From: Deinococcus detaillensis
GTDB lineage: Bacteria; Deinococcota; Deinococci; Deinococcales; Deinococcaceae
Assembly: GCF_007280555.1 (NCBI RefSeq)
Contig: NZ_VKDB01000003.1
Coordinates: 186,001-250,000, forward strand
Reading direction: 5' to 3'
Length of the DNA stretch: 64,000 nt
Shown here: piece by piece, positions 9,338 to 16,767 of the stretch
Layout of the letters: each line of letters starts with the position of its first letter
How positions within the stretch are numbered: the first letter of the stretch is position 1
Notes under the pieces: model-generated
What the model saw: the letters and a program-made list of their open reading frames with translations, nothing else
The model's database searches: none
What the model was told of the DNA's origin: nothing
Made by a program: the position numbers and the translations under genes

Positions 9338-11941
9338 ATGTTTCGTGTCCTCAACAAGATGTTTGACAACAATCAGCGCGACGTGCAGCGCCTCATCAAG
9401 ACGGTGGTGCAGCCGGTCAACGCCCTCGAAGAAGAAACCAAGCAGATCGAAGATCTGGCAGCGGCTTTCTCGGCGCTCAGAACCCGGGTCATAGAGGGCG
9501 GCGAGAGCTTAGACGACGTGTTGGTGCCTGCCTTTGCCCTGATCCGTGAAGCCAGCCGCCGCTCGATTGGCAAGCGCCACTACGACGTGCAGCTCATCGG
9601 CGGCGCGGCGCTGCACGCGGGCCGAATCGCTGAAATGCGAACCGGAGAAGGCAAAACGCTGGTGGCGACTTTGGCGCTGGCCTTCAATGCCCTCAGCGGC
9701 AAGGGTGCCCACCTCGTGACCGTCAACGATTACCTGGTGCGGGTAGGCGCGGAAGAAATGGCTCTGCTGTACCGCGCTTTGGGCCTGACGGTGGGCGTGA
9801 TTCAGCGCGATATGACCCCCACGCAGCGCCAGGCGGCCTACGCCTGCGACATTACCTACATCACCAACTCCGAACTGGGCTTTGACTACCTGCGCGACAA
9901 CATGTCGCAGAGCCGCGAACAACTGGTGCTGCGGGCCGAAACGCCGCTGCACTACGCCATCGTGGACGAAGTGGATAGCATCTTGGTCGACGAAGCCCGC
10001 ACCCCGCTGATTATTTCGGGGGCCGCCGAAAAAGCCACCGACCAGTATTATGTGATGGCCAAATTGGTCAAGCGCCTCGTCAAAGGAGAACCCGCCGAGC
10101 CCGGCAAGCGCCCCGAGCCGACCGGCGATTACACCGTGGATGAAAAGAGCAAGGGCGTCCACCTGACTGAAGGTGGCATCACCAAGCTGGAGCGGCTGCT
10201 CTCGATTGATGATCTCTACAGCCCCGAGCAGATGGAAAAAGCCCACATGATTACCCAAGCGCTGCGGGCCAAAGACATGTATCAAAAAGACACCGATTAC
10301 ATCGTCAATGCCGAGGGCGAAGTGGTGATCATCGACGAGTTCACGGGGCGCAGCATGGCGGGCCGCCGTTACGGCGAGGGGCTGCACCAAGCCATCGAGG
10401 CCAAAGAAAACGTCAAAATCGAAAACGAAAACCAAACGCTGGCGACCATCACCTATCAGAACTTTTTCCGCTTGTACGGCAAGTTCGCGGGCATGACCGG
10501 TACCGCCAAGACTGAGGAAAAAGAGTTCCTAGACATCTACGGCTCCGACGTGTTGGTGGTGCCGACCAACAGGCCAGTGATCCGCACTGACGGCGAAGAC
10601 TTGGTGTACCGCACCCGCAACGGCAAGTACACCAACGTGGTCAACGAAGTCGTCGAGATGCACAAAACAGGACGCCCGATTTTGATCGGCACCGTCAGCA
10701 TCGATACTTCCGAACTGCTCTCGCGGATGCTCAAGGAAGCGGGTGTGCCGCACAATGTGCTGAACGCCAAATATGAGGCGCAGGAAGCCAGCATCGTGGC
10801 GCAGGCGGGGCGCAGCAACCAAGTTACGATTGCCACCAACATGGCCGGACGCGGCACCGACATCAAGCTGGGCGGCAACGCCGAATTCCTGCTGGGCGAG
10901 GCGCTGGAGCAAAACTTCGGAATCAGCCGCTTTGCTCCCGAAGCCGAGAACTTCCTGGCGGCAGTTGTCCGCAAAGACCCGCAGGCGCTGGCACTCGGCA
11001 AAGAAATTCCGGGTGTCACCGACGCCTTCGTGCAGCAGGCCCAGCAACTCAACGACGATATGGAAGCCGACCACACCAAAGTCCAGCAAGTCGGCGGCCT
11101 GCATATCATCGGCACTGAGCGCCACGAATCGCGCCGGATCGACAACCAGTTGCGCGGACGCGCCGGACGGCAAGGCGATCCGGGTTCGAGCCGCTTCTTC
11201 GTGTCGTTTGAAGACGAACTGATGCGCCTATTCGCCAATGACCGCGTCGTGGGTATGATGGACAGGCTCGGCATGGACGATACCCAGCCGATCGAAGCCA
11301 AAATGGTCACCGGGGCCATTGAGAAGGCGCAGGCCCGCGTGGAAGACCGCAACTTCTCGACCCGCAAGCAACTCCTCGAATTCGACAACGTGATGAGCAA
11401 GCAGCGCGAGACGGTCTACTCGCAGCGCCGCGAAGTGCTGCTGGGGCCCGACGAGGACGTGGAAGAAAGCGTGGAAGGCATGATCGCCGACTTCGTGGAA
11501 ATGAAGCTGGCCGAGTTCGCGCCCATCGAATCCGACCACGATGACTGGGACGTGGAAGGCTTGCAAGCCGCTATGCTCGACGCCATTCCGCAGCTCGAGG
11601 GCTTTGATTTTGCCAGCCTCAAGACCCGCCCGCCCGAGGAAGCCCACCGCGCCCTCTTGGAAGCCACCGCCGACGCCTTCGACGCCCGCAAGGTCGAAAT
11701 GGGCGCGGGCACGCTCAACCAGCTCTCGCGCTACGTGCTGCTGCAAGTGGTCGATCAGCACTGGAAAGAGCACCTGCACGGCATGGACGTGTTGCGTCAG
11801 GGCATCGGCCTGCGCGGTTACGGCCAGCGCGACCCGTTTACCGAATACAAGTTCGAGGCCACCAACATGTTCAACGAAATGGTGGACACCCTCAAGGCCG
11901 AGGTCAGCAAGTTTATTTTCAGAATGCAGGTCGGCGGCTAA
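9338..11941 (+). CDS. secA: Preprotein translocase ATPase SecA
   Basis: The 867-residue motor drives proteins through SecYEG. It shows Walker A MRTGEGKTLVA, the DEAD-like VDEVDSILVDEARTPLIISG, TNMAGRGTDIKLGG and QLRGRAGRQGDPGSS of the second helicase domain, and the helical scaffold at the C-terminus. It stops at KFIFRMQVGG, with no C-terminal linker or CxCxSGxxxxHC zinc motif found in E. coli SecA, so the SecB/lipid-binding tail is missing. A strong terminator follows. Confidence 0.97.
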   Translation: MFRVLNKMFDNNQRDVQRLIKTVVQPVNALEEETKQIEDLAAAFSALRTRVIEGGESLDDVLVPAFALIREASRRSIGKRHYDVQLIGGAALHAGRIAEMRTGEGKTLVATLALAFNALSGKGAHLVTVNDYLVRVGAEEMALLYRALGLTVGVIQRDMTPTQRQAAYACDITYITNSELGFDYLRDNMSQSREQLVLRAETPLHYAIVDEVDSILVDEARTPLIISGAAEKATDQYYVMAKLVKRLVKGEPAEPGKRPEPTGDYTVDEKSKGVHLTEGGITKLERLLSIDDLYSPEQMEKAHMITQALRAKDMYQKDTDYIVNAEGEVVIIDEFTGRSMAGRRYGEGLHQAIEAKENVKIENENQTLATITYQNFFRLYGKFAGMTGTAKTEEKEFLDIYGSDVLVVPTNRPVIRTDGEDLVYRTRNGKYTNVVNEVVEMHKTGRPILIGTVSIDTSELLSRMLKEAGVPHNVLNAKYEAQEASIVAQAGRSNQVTIATNMAGRGTDIKLGGNAEFLLGEALEQNFGISRFAPEAENFLAAVVRKDPQALALGKEIPGVTDAFVQQAQQLNDDMEADHTKVQQVGGLHIIGTERHESRRIDNQLRGRAGRQGDPGSSRFFVSFEDELMRLFANDRVVGMMDRLGMDDTQPIEAKMVTGAIEKAQARVEDRNFSTRKQLLEFDNVMSKQRETVYSQRREVLLGPDEDVEESVEGMIADFVEMKLAEFAPIESDHDDWDVEGLQAAMLDAIPQLEGFDFASLKTRPPEEAHRALLEATADAFDARKVEMGAGTLNQLSRYVLLQVVDQHWKEHLHGMDVLRQGIGLRGYGQRDPFTEYKFEATNMFNEMVDTLKAEVSKFIFRMQVGG

Positions 11942-11957
11942 AAAGCCCGACGGTTCA

Positions 11958-11999
11958 ACACGCGCCCCAGCCGAATGAAGGTCTGGGGCGCGTGTTTTG
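11958..11999 (+). terminator. Intrinsic terminator after secA
   Basis: A perfect 14-bp stem, 11958-11971 with 11984-11997, with a 12-base loop and a TTTT end. It lies between convergent genes, but only the plus-strand side has a T tract. Confidence 0.85.
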
Positions 12000-12008
12000 G
12001 TTGGTCGT

Positions 12009-12599
12009 TTACTGCATTTGCTGAAGCTGCGCCCTGAGTTCGCTGGTGTCCAGCTCGTCCGTCAGCAGTTCCATATACACCTCGTCAAAGCGCTCTCTGC
12101 CCAGCCGCACCGCGCCCGTGCGCCGCCCGATTTCGCGGAAGCCGACTTTCTGATAAGTCCGAATGGCCCGCTCGTTGAAGGCGAACACCTTGAGCATGAT
12201 GTTGTAAAGGCCCAAGTGAAAGGCTCCGTACTGGCAAATCAGCCGCGTGGCCGCCGAGCCGTAGCCCGCGCCCCAGTCGCGCGGCTGGTAAATGGCGACG
12301 CCCAGTTCCGCCGTGCCGCTGCGGTCATCAATGTCGCGTAGGGCCGCGCTGCCGATCAGGGTTTCGGAGGCGTCGTAAATACCGAACATGGTTTGATTCG
12401 GTGAGTTCTTGAGGGCCGATTCTAACCACTCGGCTTGCTCGGCCTCGCTGGCCGTGAAGCCGTAACCGCGCAGGTAGGTGGTCAGCTCCAGATTTTGAAA
12501 CGGCTCAATGATCTGCGGCAAGTCTTCGCGGCGCAGGCGGGCCAAGCTGAAGGCGGCTCCATTGGCTGTGGTTCCGGTCAAGGCGGGGTAAAGGGGCAT
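12009..12599 (-). CDS. GNAT acetyltransferase, RimJ/RimL-like
   Basis: The 196-residue product has the GNAT fold signature: ELGVAIYQPRDWGAGYGSAA (acetyl-CoA pyrophosphate loop) and a C-terminal NIMLKVFAFNERAIRTYQKVGFREIGR strand-helix typical of the RimJ/RimL group. The acceptor could be a ribosomal protein N-terminus or a small molecule and cannot be told from sequence. The start at 12599 is preferred over the in-frame ATG at 12644 because TATCCT stands 6 bases before it and the longer form would overlap the upstream kinase gene. Confidence 0.85.
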   Translation of the reverse strand: MPLYPALTGTTANGAAFSLARLRREDLPQIIEPFQNLELTTYLRGYGFTASEAEQAEWLESALKNSPNQTMFGIYDASETLIGSAALRDIDDRSGTAELGVAIYQPRDWGAGYGSAATRLICQYGAFHLGLYNIMLKVFAFNERAIRTYQKVGFREIGRRTGAVRLGRERFDEVYMELLTDELDTSELRAQLQQMQ

Positions 12600-12603
12600 G
12601 GTT

Positions 12604-13182
12604 TCAGGATAGGGGAGAAGCTGGCGCTTGGCTGACTGATTCATCTTTCAGCGCCCGCAGCCATCTCTCGCACTCGCTTGGACTGCTCAGCCGAACGACT
12701 TGCAAATGTGGATACGTGGCGATTTTTGGGGGCATCCGGCGGCGGTTGCGCCAGTGCGTTCTAAAAAACCAAGCCAAAATCCCGTCTTTTTTGAGCAGGG
12801 TGCGCCAGTCTTCGCGGTTGCCGTTCCAAAGTTCCTCGCCGCTAGCCATTCGCCGCAGGGTACGCCGCAAGAGTTGCCAGAACACCACCCAGCCCGAGTA
12901 ATCCAGCCAAACCACACTGTCGGCCCGCGCCCAGCCGATGTCTTGGGCTTTGCTGTAATTGCCGTCCATCACCCAGGCTTCCTGCGCCGTGAAGCGCTCC
13001 ACCTGCGCCCGAAATTCAGCTAGTGGCGCTTCTTGCCAGTTGGGCAGGTGGTTCCAAGCGTCCTGCTCGGCGTGCGGCACGTTCAAGTGGGCTGCCAACT
13101 GCCGGGCCAATGTGGTTTTACCGCTGCCGGTCGTGCCGATGACGAGAACGCAGTGAAGGGGTAAGGGGAGAGGTGCAGGCAT
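12604..13182 (-). CDS. P-loop nucleotide kinase, adenylate-kinase/topology-modulation-like
   Basis: The 192-residue protein begins with [19 protein letters not shown], a Walker A motif, followed by [13 protein letters not shown] and an [12 protein letters not shown] segment. These mark the small AAA/adenylate-kinase-related group often called DNA topology modulation (FlaR-like) proteins. True substrate unknown. Start at 13182 ([11 protein letters not shown]) is favoured because it directly precedes the P-loop strand; an upstream start at 13224 would overlap the divergent transporter region. It is 4 bases upstream of the acetyltransferase gene, probably co-transcribed. Confidence 0.8.
   Translation of the reverse strand: MPAPLPLPLHCVLVIGTTGSGKTTLARQLAAHLNVPHAEQDAWNHLPNWQEAPLAEFRAQVERFTAQEAWVMDGNYSKAQDIGWARADSVVWLDYSGWVVFWQLLRRTLRRMASGEELWNGNREDWRTLLKKDGILAWFFRTHWRNRRRMPPKIATYPHLQVVRLSSPSECERWLRALKDESVSQAPASPLS
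12606..12611 (-). promoter_or_regulatory. -10 hexamer TATCCT before the GNAT gene
   Basis: On the minus strand TATCCT ends 6 bases before ATG 12599. It sits at the end of the upstream kinase gene, giving a possible internal leaderless promoter. Confidence 0.45.
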
Positions 13183-13265
13183 CCGGTCAGCTTGCCGCTT
13201 ACACTTCAGAGCGGCATCCGCCAAATGACTTACCCCAGACTGACCTCATGCGGACTTCAGCGCGG

Positions 13266-13271
13266 CATACT
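13266..13271 (+). promoter_or_regulatory. -10-like CATACT before the MFS gene
   Basis: CATACT (one change from TATACT) is 6 bases before ATG 13278 and supports that start. Confidence 0.35.
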
Positions 13272-13277
13272 ACCTTT

Positions 13278-14573
13278 ATGACCCTTTCATCTGGCCCCGA
13301 GGCGGGAGCGGGCTTTTCCTCTCCCAAGCTGCCCAGCCCGTGGACACTCTCGGCCTTTTGGTTCGGCACCGCTTTTCTGTGGTTGGTGCTGCTGCTGATC
13401 CTTATGCCCGCCGAGGTGGTGCGCTTCGTGGGCGACGCCGACAAAGGCAAGTATCTGGGTTTGTTGGGCGGCATCGGGGCAGTGGTGGCGCTCATTTTGC
13501 CGCCGATCATTGGCAACTATTCTGACCGCATCGGCAAGCGGCTGCCGCTGATTCGGCTGGGGTTGATCGTCAATCTGGCGGGGCTGGCGGTTATGGGCTA
13601 CGCCGCCGCCGCCACTGAAGGCTTGACTGGCTTTTGGATTTATGTCTTCGGCTTTTTGCTGGTGCAGTTCGGCAACAACTACGCCACCGCGCCCTACAGC
13701 GCCCTGGTGCCGGAACTGGTGCCGGTGGCGCAGCGTGGGCGCTATAGCGGCGTGATGGGCATGTTGCAAGCCGGTGGGCAACTGCTCGGCGGGGTGGCGG
13801 CGCTCGTCATCGGGCTGCTGAAATTGCCGGACGTGCTGAGCTACGGCATTATCGGCGTCGTGCTGCTGATCAGCGCCATGATTACTCTGCGCGGGGTACC
13901 GGAAACCCAGATCAAGCCCAATCCTGAGGCCCACCGCCAGCGCATGAGCATCGCTCAGCTGTTCGCTTATCAGCCGTTCTTGTGGGTCTTTATTACCCGC
14001 GCTCTGTTTGCGCTGGGACAGTACAGCGTCCAGCCGTTTTTACAGTTTTACGCCGGAGACGTTCTGCACCAAAAAAATCCCGGCACCGCCACCAGTCTTT
14101 TGCTGATGTCGATTATAACCGCCTCCATCGTCACCGCGCTGATCGGCGGGCGTGTCTCTGACCGGATCGGGCGCAAACCGGTGATTTATGTCGCGGGCAG
14201 CGTCATGGCAGTGATGGCGATTGCGCTGCTGTTCGCGCCGAATTTTTATGTGGCGGTGGCCATCGCTATGGTCTTCGGCTTGGGCTTCGGGGCTTTTAGC
14301 AGCGTGGACTGGGCGCTGGGCAGCGACGCCATGCCCAGCAGCAGAAGCTACGCCCGCGACATGGGCATCTGGCATGTGGCCTTCGTGGGGCCGCAACTCA
14401 TCGAAACGCCGCAGGGCGCACTCCTCGACTGGGGCAACGCGCAGGGCGGTAATCTGGGTTACACCATTGTGTTCGGCATCGCCGCCGCCTGTTTCGTGCT
14501 GGGCGTGCTGCTGGTGCGTAACGTACCGGAAACGGTGAAGACCCATTCTGCCGAGGCAACCACGAAAGCCTGA
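13278..14573 (+). CDS. Major facilitator superfamily transporter
   Basis: The 431-residue product has about twelve hydrophobic segments. Each half has an MFS loop 2-3 motif: [14 protein letters not shown] near residue 90 and [15 protein letters not shown] near residue 300. [19 protein letters not shown] loop resembles the sugar/drug MFS group that includes SLC45-like carriers. Substrate is not predictable. ATG 13278 is chosen because the first 35 in-frame residues upstream are polar and unlike MFS leaders. It is divergent from the kinase gene. Confidence 0.88.
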   Translation: MTLSSGPEAGAGFSSPKLPSPWTLSAFWFGTAFLWLVLLLILMPAEVVRFVGDADKGKYLGLLGGIGAVVALILPPIIGNYSDRIGKRLPLIRLGLIVNLAGLAVMGYAAAATEGLTGFWIYVFGFLLVQFGNNYATAPYSALVPELVPVAQRGRYSGVMGMLQAGGQLLGGVAALVIGLLKLPDVLSYGIIGVVLLISAMITLRGVPETQIKPNPEAHRQRMSIAQLFAYQPFLWVFITRALFALGQYSVQPFLQFYAGDVLHQKNPGTATSLLLMSIITASIVTALIGGRVSDRIGRKPVIYVAGSVMAVMAIALLFAPNFYVAVAIAMVFGLGFGAFSSVDWALGSDAMPSSRSYARDMGIWHVAFVGPQLIETPQGALLDWGNAQGGNLGYTIVFGIAAACFVLGVLLVRNVPETVKTHSAEATTKA

Positions 14574-14680
14574 ACAGAGATGTAAACCACCCCGCTTTAA
14601 GCTTAAAAAATCTGAAGCTGGCCTTTACCCGGTGAGGCAGCTTGCAAAGTTTACTTTGAGCTTGGGGTGACAATTAAAAC

Positions 14681-15187
14681 ATGACCAATTCTGATCAAGC
14701 CCAACCGACCCGCGAAGAAGGCGTCCAGACGATTGCCAAACTCGTCAAGGGCATCAAGTTTGCCATGATGGCCTTTACCACCGAGGCGGGACACATGCAC
14801 TCGCAGCCGATGACCACCCAAGAGCAGGAATTTGACGGCGACGTGTGGTTTATCGGCAGCAAGAAATCCGACTTGGTACGCAGCGTAGCCGCAAAGCCGC
14901 AGGTCAATCTCTCGTACTCTGAGTCTGGCAAGGGCTACGTCAGCCTCTACGGCGACGCCGAGCTGATCGAGGATGCAGCCAAGCTCGACGAGTTGTGGAG
15001 CGACATGTACAAAGCCTACTTTCCGGAAGGCAAAACCGATCCGGATATTCAGCTCGTCAAAGTGGAAGCCAAGGGCGCACACTACTGGGAGAGCGACGGC
15101 AAGTTGCAGGGCCTCTTTCAAATGGCCAAAGCCGCTGTGACCGGCAGCCGGCCCAATCACGGCGACAGCGCCAGCGTAGAGCTGTAA
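14681..15187 (+). CDS. General stress protein 26-like FMN-binding split-barrel protein
   Basis: The 168-residue protein belongs to the pyridoxamine-oxidase-like split barrels: FAMMAFTTEAGHMHSQPM, VWFIGSKKSDLVRSVAAKPQ, and SYSESGKGYVSLYGDAELI followed by LWSDMYKAYFPEGKTDPDI. That set is typical of general stress protein 26 homologues, which bind FMN or related flavins; the reaction is unknown. It is not PdxH, as it lacks the C-terminal substrate motifs seen in the gene at 3412. A terminator follows. Confidence 0.85.
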   Translation: MTNSDQAQPTREEGVQTIAKLVKGIKFAMMAFTTEAGHMHSQPMTTQEQEFDGDVWFIGSKKSDLVRSVAAKPQVNLSYSESGKGYVSLYGDAELIEDAAKLDELWSDMYKAYFPEGKTDPDIQLVKVEAKGAHYWESDGKLQGLFQMAKAAVTGSRPNHGDSASVEL

Positions 15188-15192
15188 ACCTC

Positions 15193-15237
15193 AGCAAAAG
15201 CTCTGGCCCCTGCCGACTGGGTGGGGGCTTTTGCTTT
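15193..15237 (+). terminator. Intrinsic terminator after the stress-protein gene
   Basis: AGCAAAAGC (15193-15201) pairs with GCTTTTGCT (15227-15235); an inner CCCC/GGGG segment extends the stem across a bulge. Confidence 0.7.
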
Positions 15238-15260
15238 GGAGCCGTTTCGGTGGAGCCAAT

Positions 15261-15294
15261 AAAAAAGGCCCCCCCCACACTGGAGACGGGCCTT
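15261..15294 (-). terminator. Intrinsic terminator after the glutaredoxin-like gene
   Basis: Read on the minus strand, AAGGCCC (15294-15288) pairs with GGGCCTT (15271-15265) and runs into TTTTTT. Confidence 0.75.
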
Positions 15295-15307
15295 CTGAGC
15301 GGGTTGT

Positions 15308-15568
15308 TTAAGCCAGTCCAGCTTCGCTCAGAAAGGCGTTCATCTTGACAATGCTAAAGCCGCTGAGGCTGGCGGCGGTGTCGCCGTGAACCAAAGTGGG
15401 CACGCTGCGTTTGCCACCGTTGACGCTCATCACGATCTGGGCGGCGTCCTCGACTTCCTCGATATTGATTTCGGTGTAAGCCAGACCTTTGTTGTCCAAA
15501 GCGCGTTTGGCGGCCTTGCAATCGGGGCACCAAGTGGTTGTGTACATTTTGATGGGTTCGGTAAGCAT
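15308..15568 (-). CDS. Glutaredoxin/mycoredoxin-like thiol-disulfide protein
   Basis: The 86-residue thioredoxin-fold protein has the redox motif TTWCPDCKAAKRAL near its N-terminus and a cis-Pro motif, RSVPTLVHGD, near residue 60. CPDC differs from the CPYC of classical glutaredoxins and is closer to actinobacterial mycoredoxin or NrdH-type proteins. It probably reduces mixed disulfides, possibly with bacillithiol as low-molecular-weight thiol. The start at 15568 is fixed by TACAGT 6 bases upstream; a longer in-frame reading to 15715 runs through the infC terminator. Confidence 0.85.
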   Translation of the reverse strand: MLTEPIKMYTTTWCPDCKAAKRALDNKGLAYTEINIEEVEDAAQIVMSVNGGKRSVPTLVHGDTAASLSGFSIVKMNAFLSEAGLA

Positions 15569-15574
15569 GACCTC

Positions 15575-15580
15575 ACTGTA
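15575..15580 (-). promoter_or_regulatory. -10 hexamer TACAGT before the glutaredoxin-like gene
   Basis: TACAGT on the minus strand is 6 bases from ATG 15568, again a leaderless arrangement. Confidence 0.5.
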
Positions 15581-15677
15581 AAGGCTCGTGCCACAACCTG
15601 TAAGGTAAGGGCTTACAAATCTGGTTTTGTGGCTCGCCCCGCCGCTTGTTAGGCGGAGCATGAACGGCCGCCGCCAC

Positions 15678-15704
15678 AAAAAAGCCCACCCCGCAGGATG
15701 GACT
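15678..15704 (-). terminator. Intrinsic terminator after infC
   Basis: On the minus strand AGTCCATC (15704-15697) pairs with GGTGGGCT (15690-15683), including two G-U pairs, then T6. Confidence 0.75.
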
Positions 15705-15735
15705 TCAATCTTCAACGCAGGACAGCTTGAGCTGT

Positions 15736-16407
<672 letters not shown>

Positions 16408-16413
16408 AACGCA

Positions 16414-16421
16414 TCACCTCC
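16414..16421 (-). promoter_or_regulatory. Consensus Shine-Dalgarno GGAGGTGA that fixes the infC AUA start
   Basis: The minus-strand GGAGGTGA is a perfect anti-16S match, 6 bases from AUA 16407. It also overlaps the GGCGG arm that could pair with CCGCC upstream in the leader. Confidence 0.85.
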
Positions 16422-16479
16422 GCCGCGCCCTGCTGCGTTCTACGCTGTCTGCGTGGAGAGCGGGGCGGCTTGTCTTGGA

Positions 16480-16529
16480 GCTGAATCTTGGCGGAACGGC
16501 CCAACGAATTCGGGCCAGTGAGATTCAGC
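16480..16529 (-). promoter_or_regulatory. Two-tier hairpin in the infC leader
   Basis: GCTGAATCT and AGATTCAGC form a 9-bp outer stem (16521-16529 with 16480-16488). Inside it GGCCC/GGGCC (16512-16516 with 16498-16502) forms a second stem with a 9-base loop. If transcription begins near 16532 the hairpin caps the 5' end of the infC mRNA. Confidence 0.55.
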
Positions 16530-16538
16530 GGACTCGTC

Positions 16539-16567
16539 ATTTTAGCACGGCGGGGCGTAGCCGCTAA
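16539..16567 (-). promoter_or_regulatory. Candidate infC promoter TTAGCG-17-TAAAAT
   Basis: TAAAAT (16544-16539) has TTAGCG (16567-16562) 17 bases upstream. This predicts a leader of about 120 bases holding the hairpin and Shine-Dalgarno. The -35 match is poor. Confidence 0.4.
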
Positions 16568-16704
16568 GAGGGAGACGCTGCTTTTCGCTGGCGTTTTGAC
16601 CGCCGAGTTTGGGTCAGCGTCCATATACCTGGCCTGTATGGCTGCCGACTGCCTCCGAGCGCACCGCAACTCGCCCCAGCTTCCCCCAGTGTATGTGAAA
16701 CGGA

Positions 16705-16720
16705 TGTGAGAATATTCACG
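16705..16720. promoter_or_regulatory. CRP/DdrI-like site TGTGA-N6-TCACG
   Basis: TGTGAGAATATTCACG matches nine of ten bases of the CRP consensus TGTGA-N6-TCACA. It lies about 55 bases before the debranching-enzyme ATG. Deinococcus has a CRP-family regulator (DdrI) reported to use this type of site. Confidence 0.55.
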
Positions 16721-16751
16721 CCTCTGAACCTTCCCGGCTTGTGATCCGCGC

Positions 16752-16757
16752 TAATCT
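16752..16757 (+). promoter_or_regulatory. -10 hexamer TAATCT before the debranching-enzyme gene
   Basis: TAATCT is 10 bases before ATG 16768. With this -10, the CRP-like site would be centred about 51 bases upstream of the transcription start. Confidence 0.4.
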
Positions 16758-16767
16758 GACCTTCATC

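Noticed and set aside
15269..15276. Run of eight C as a phase-variable tract
   Set aside because: It is in the loop of a terminator between genes and cannot alter a reading frame.
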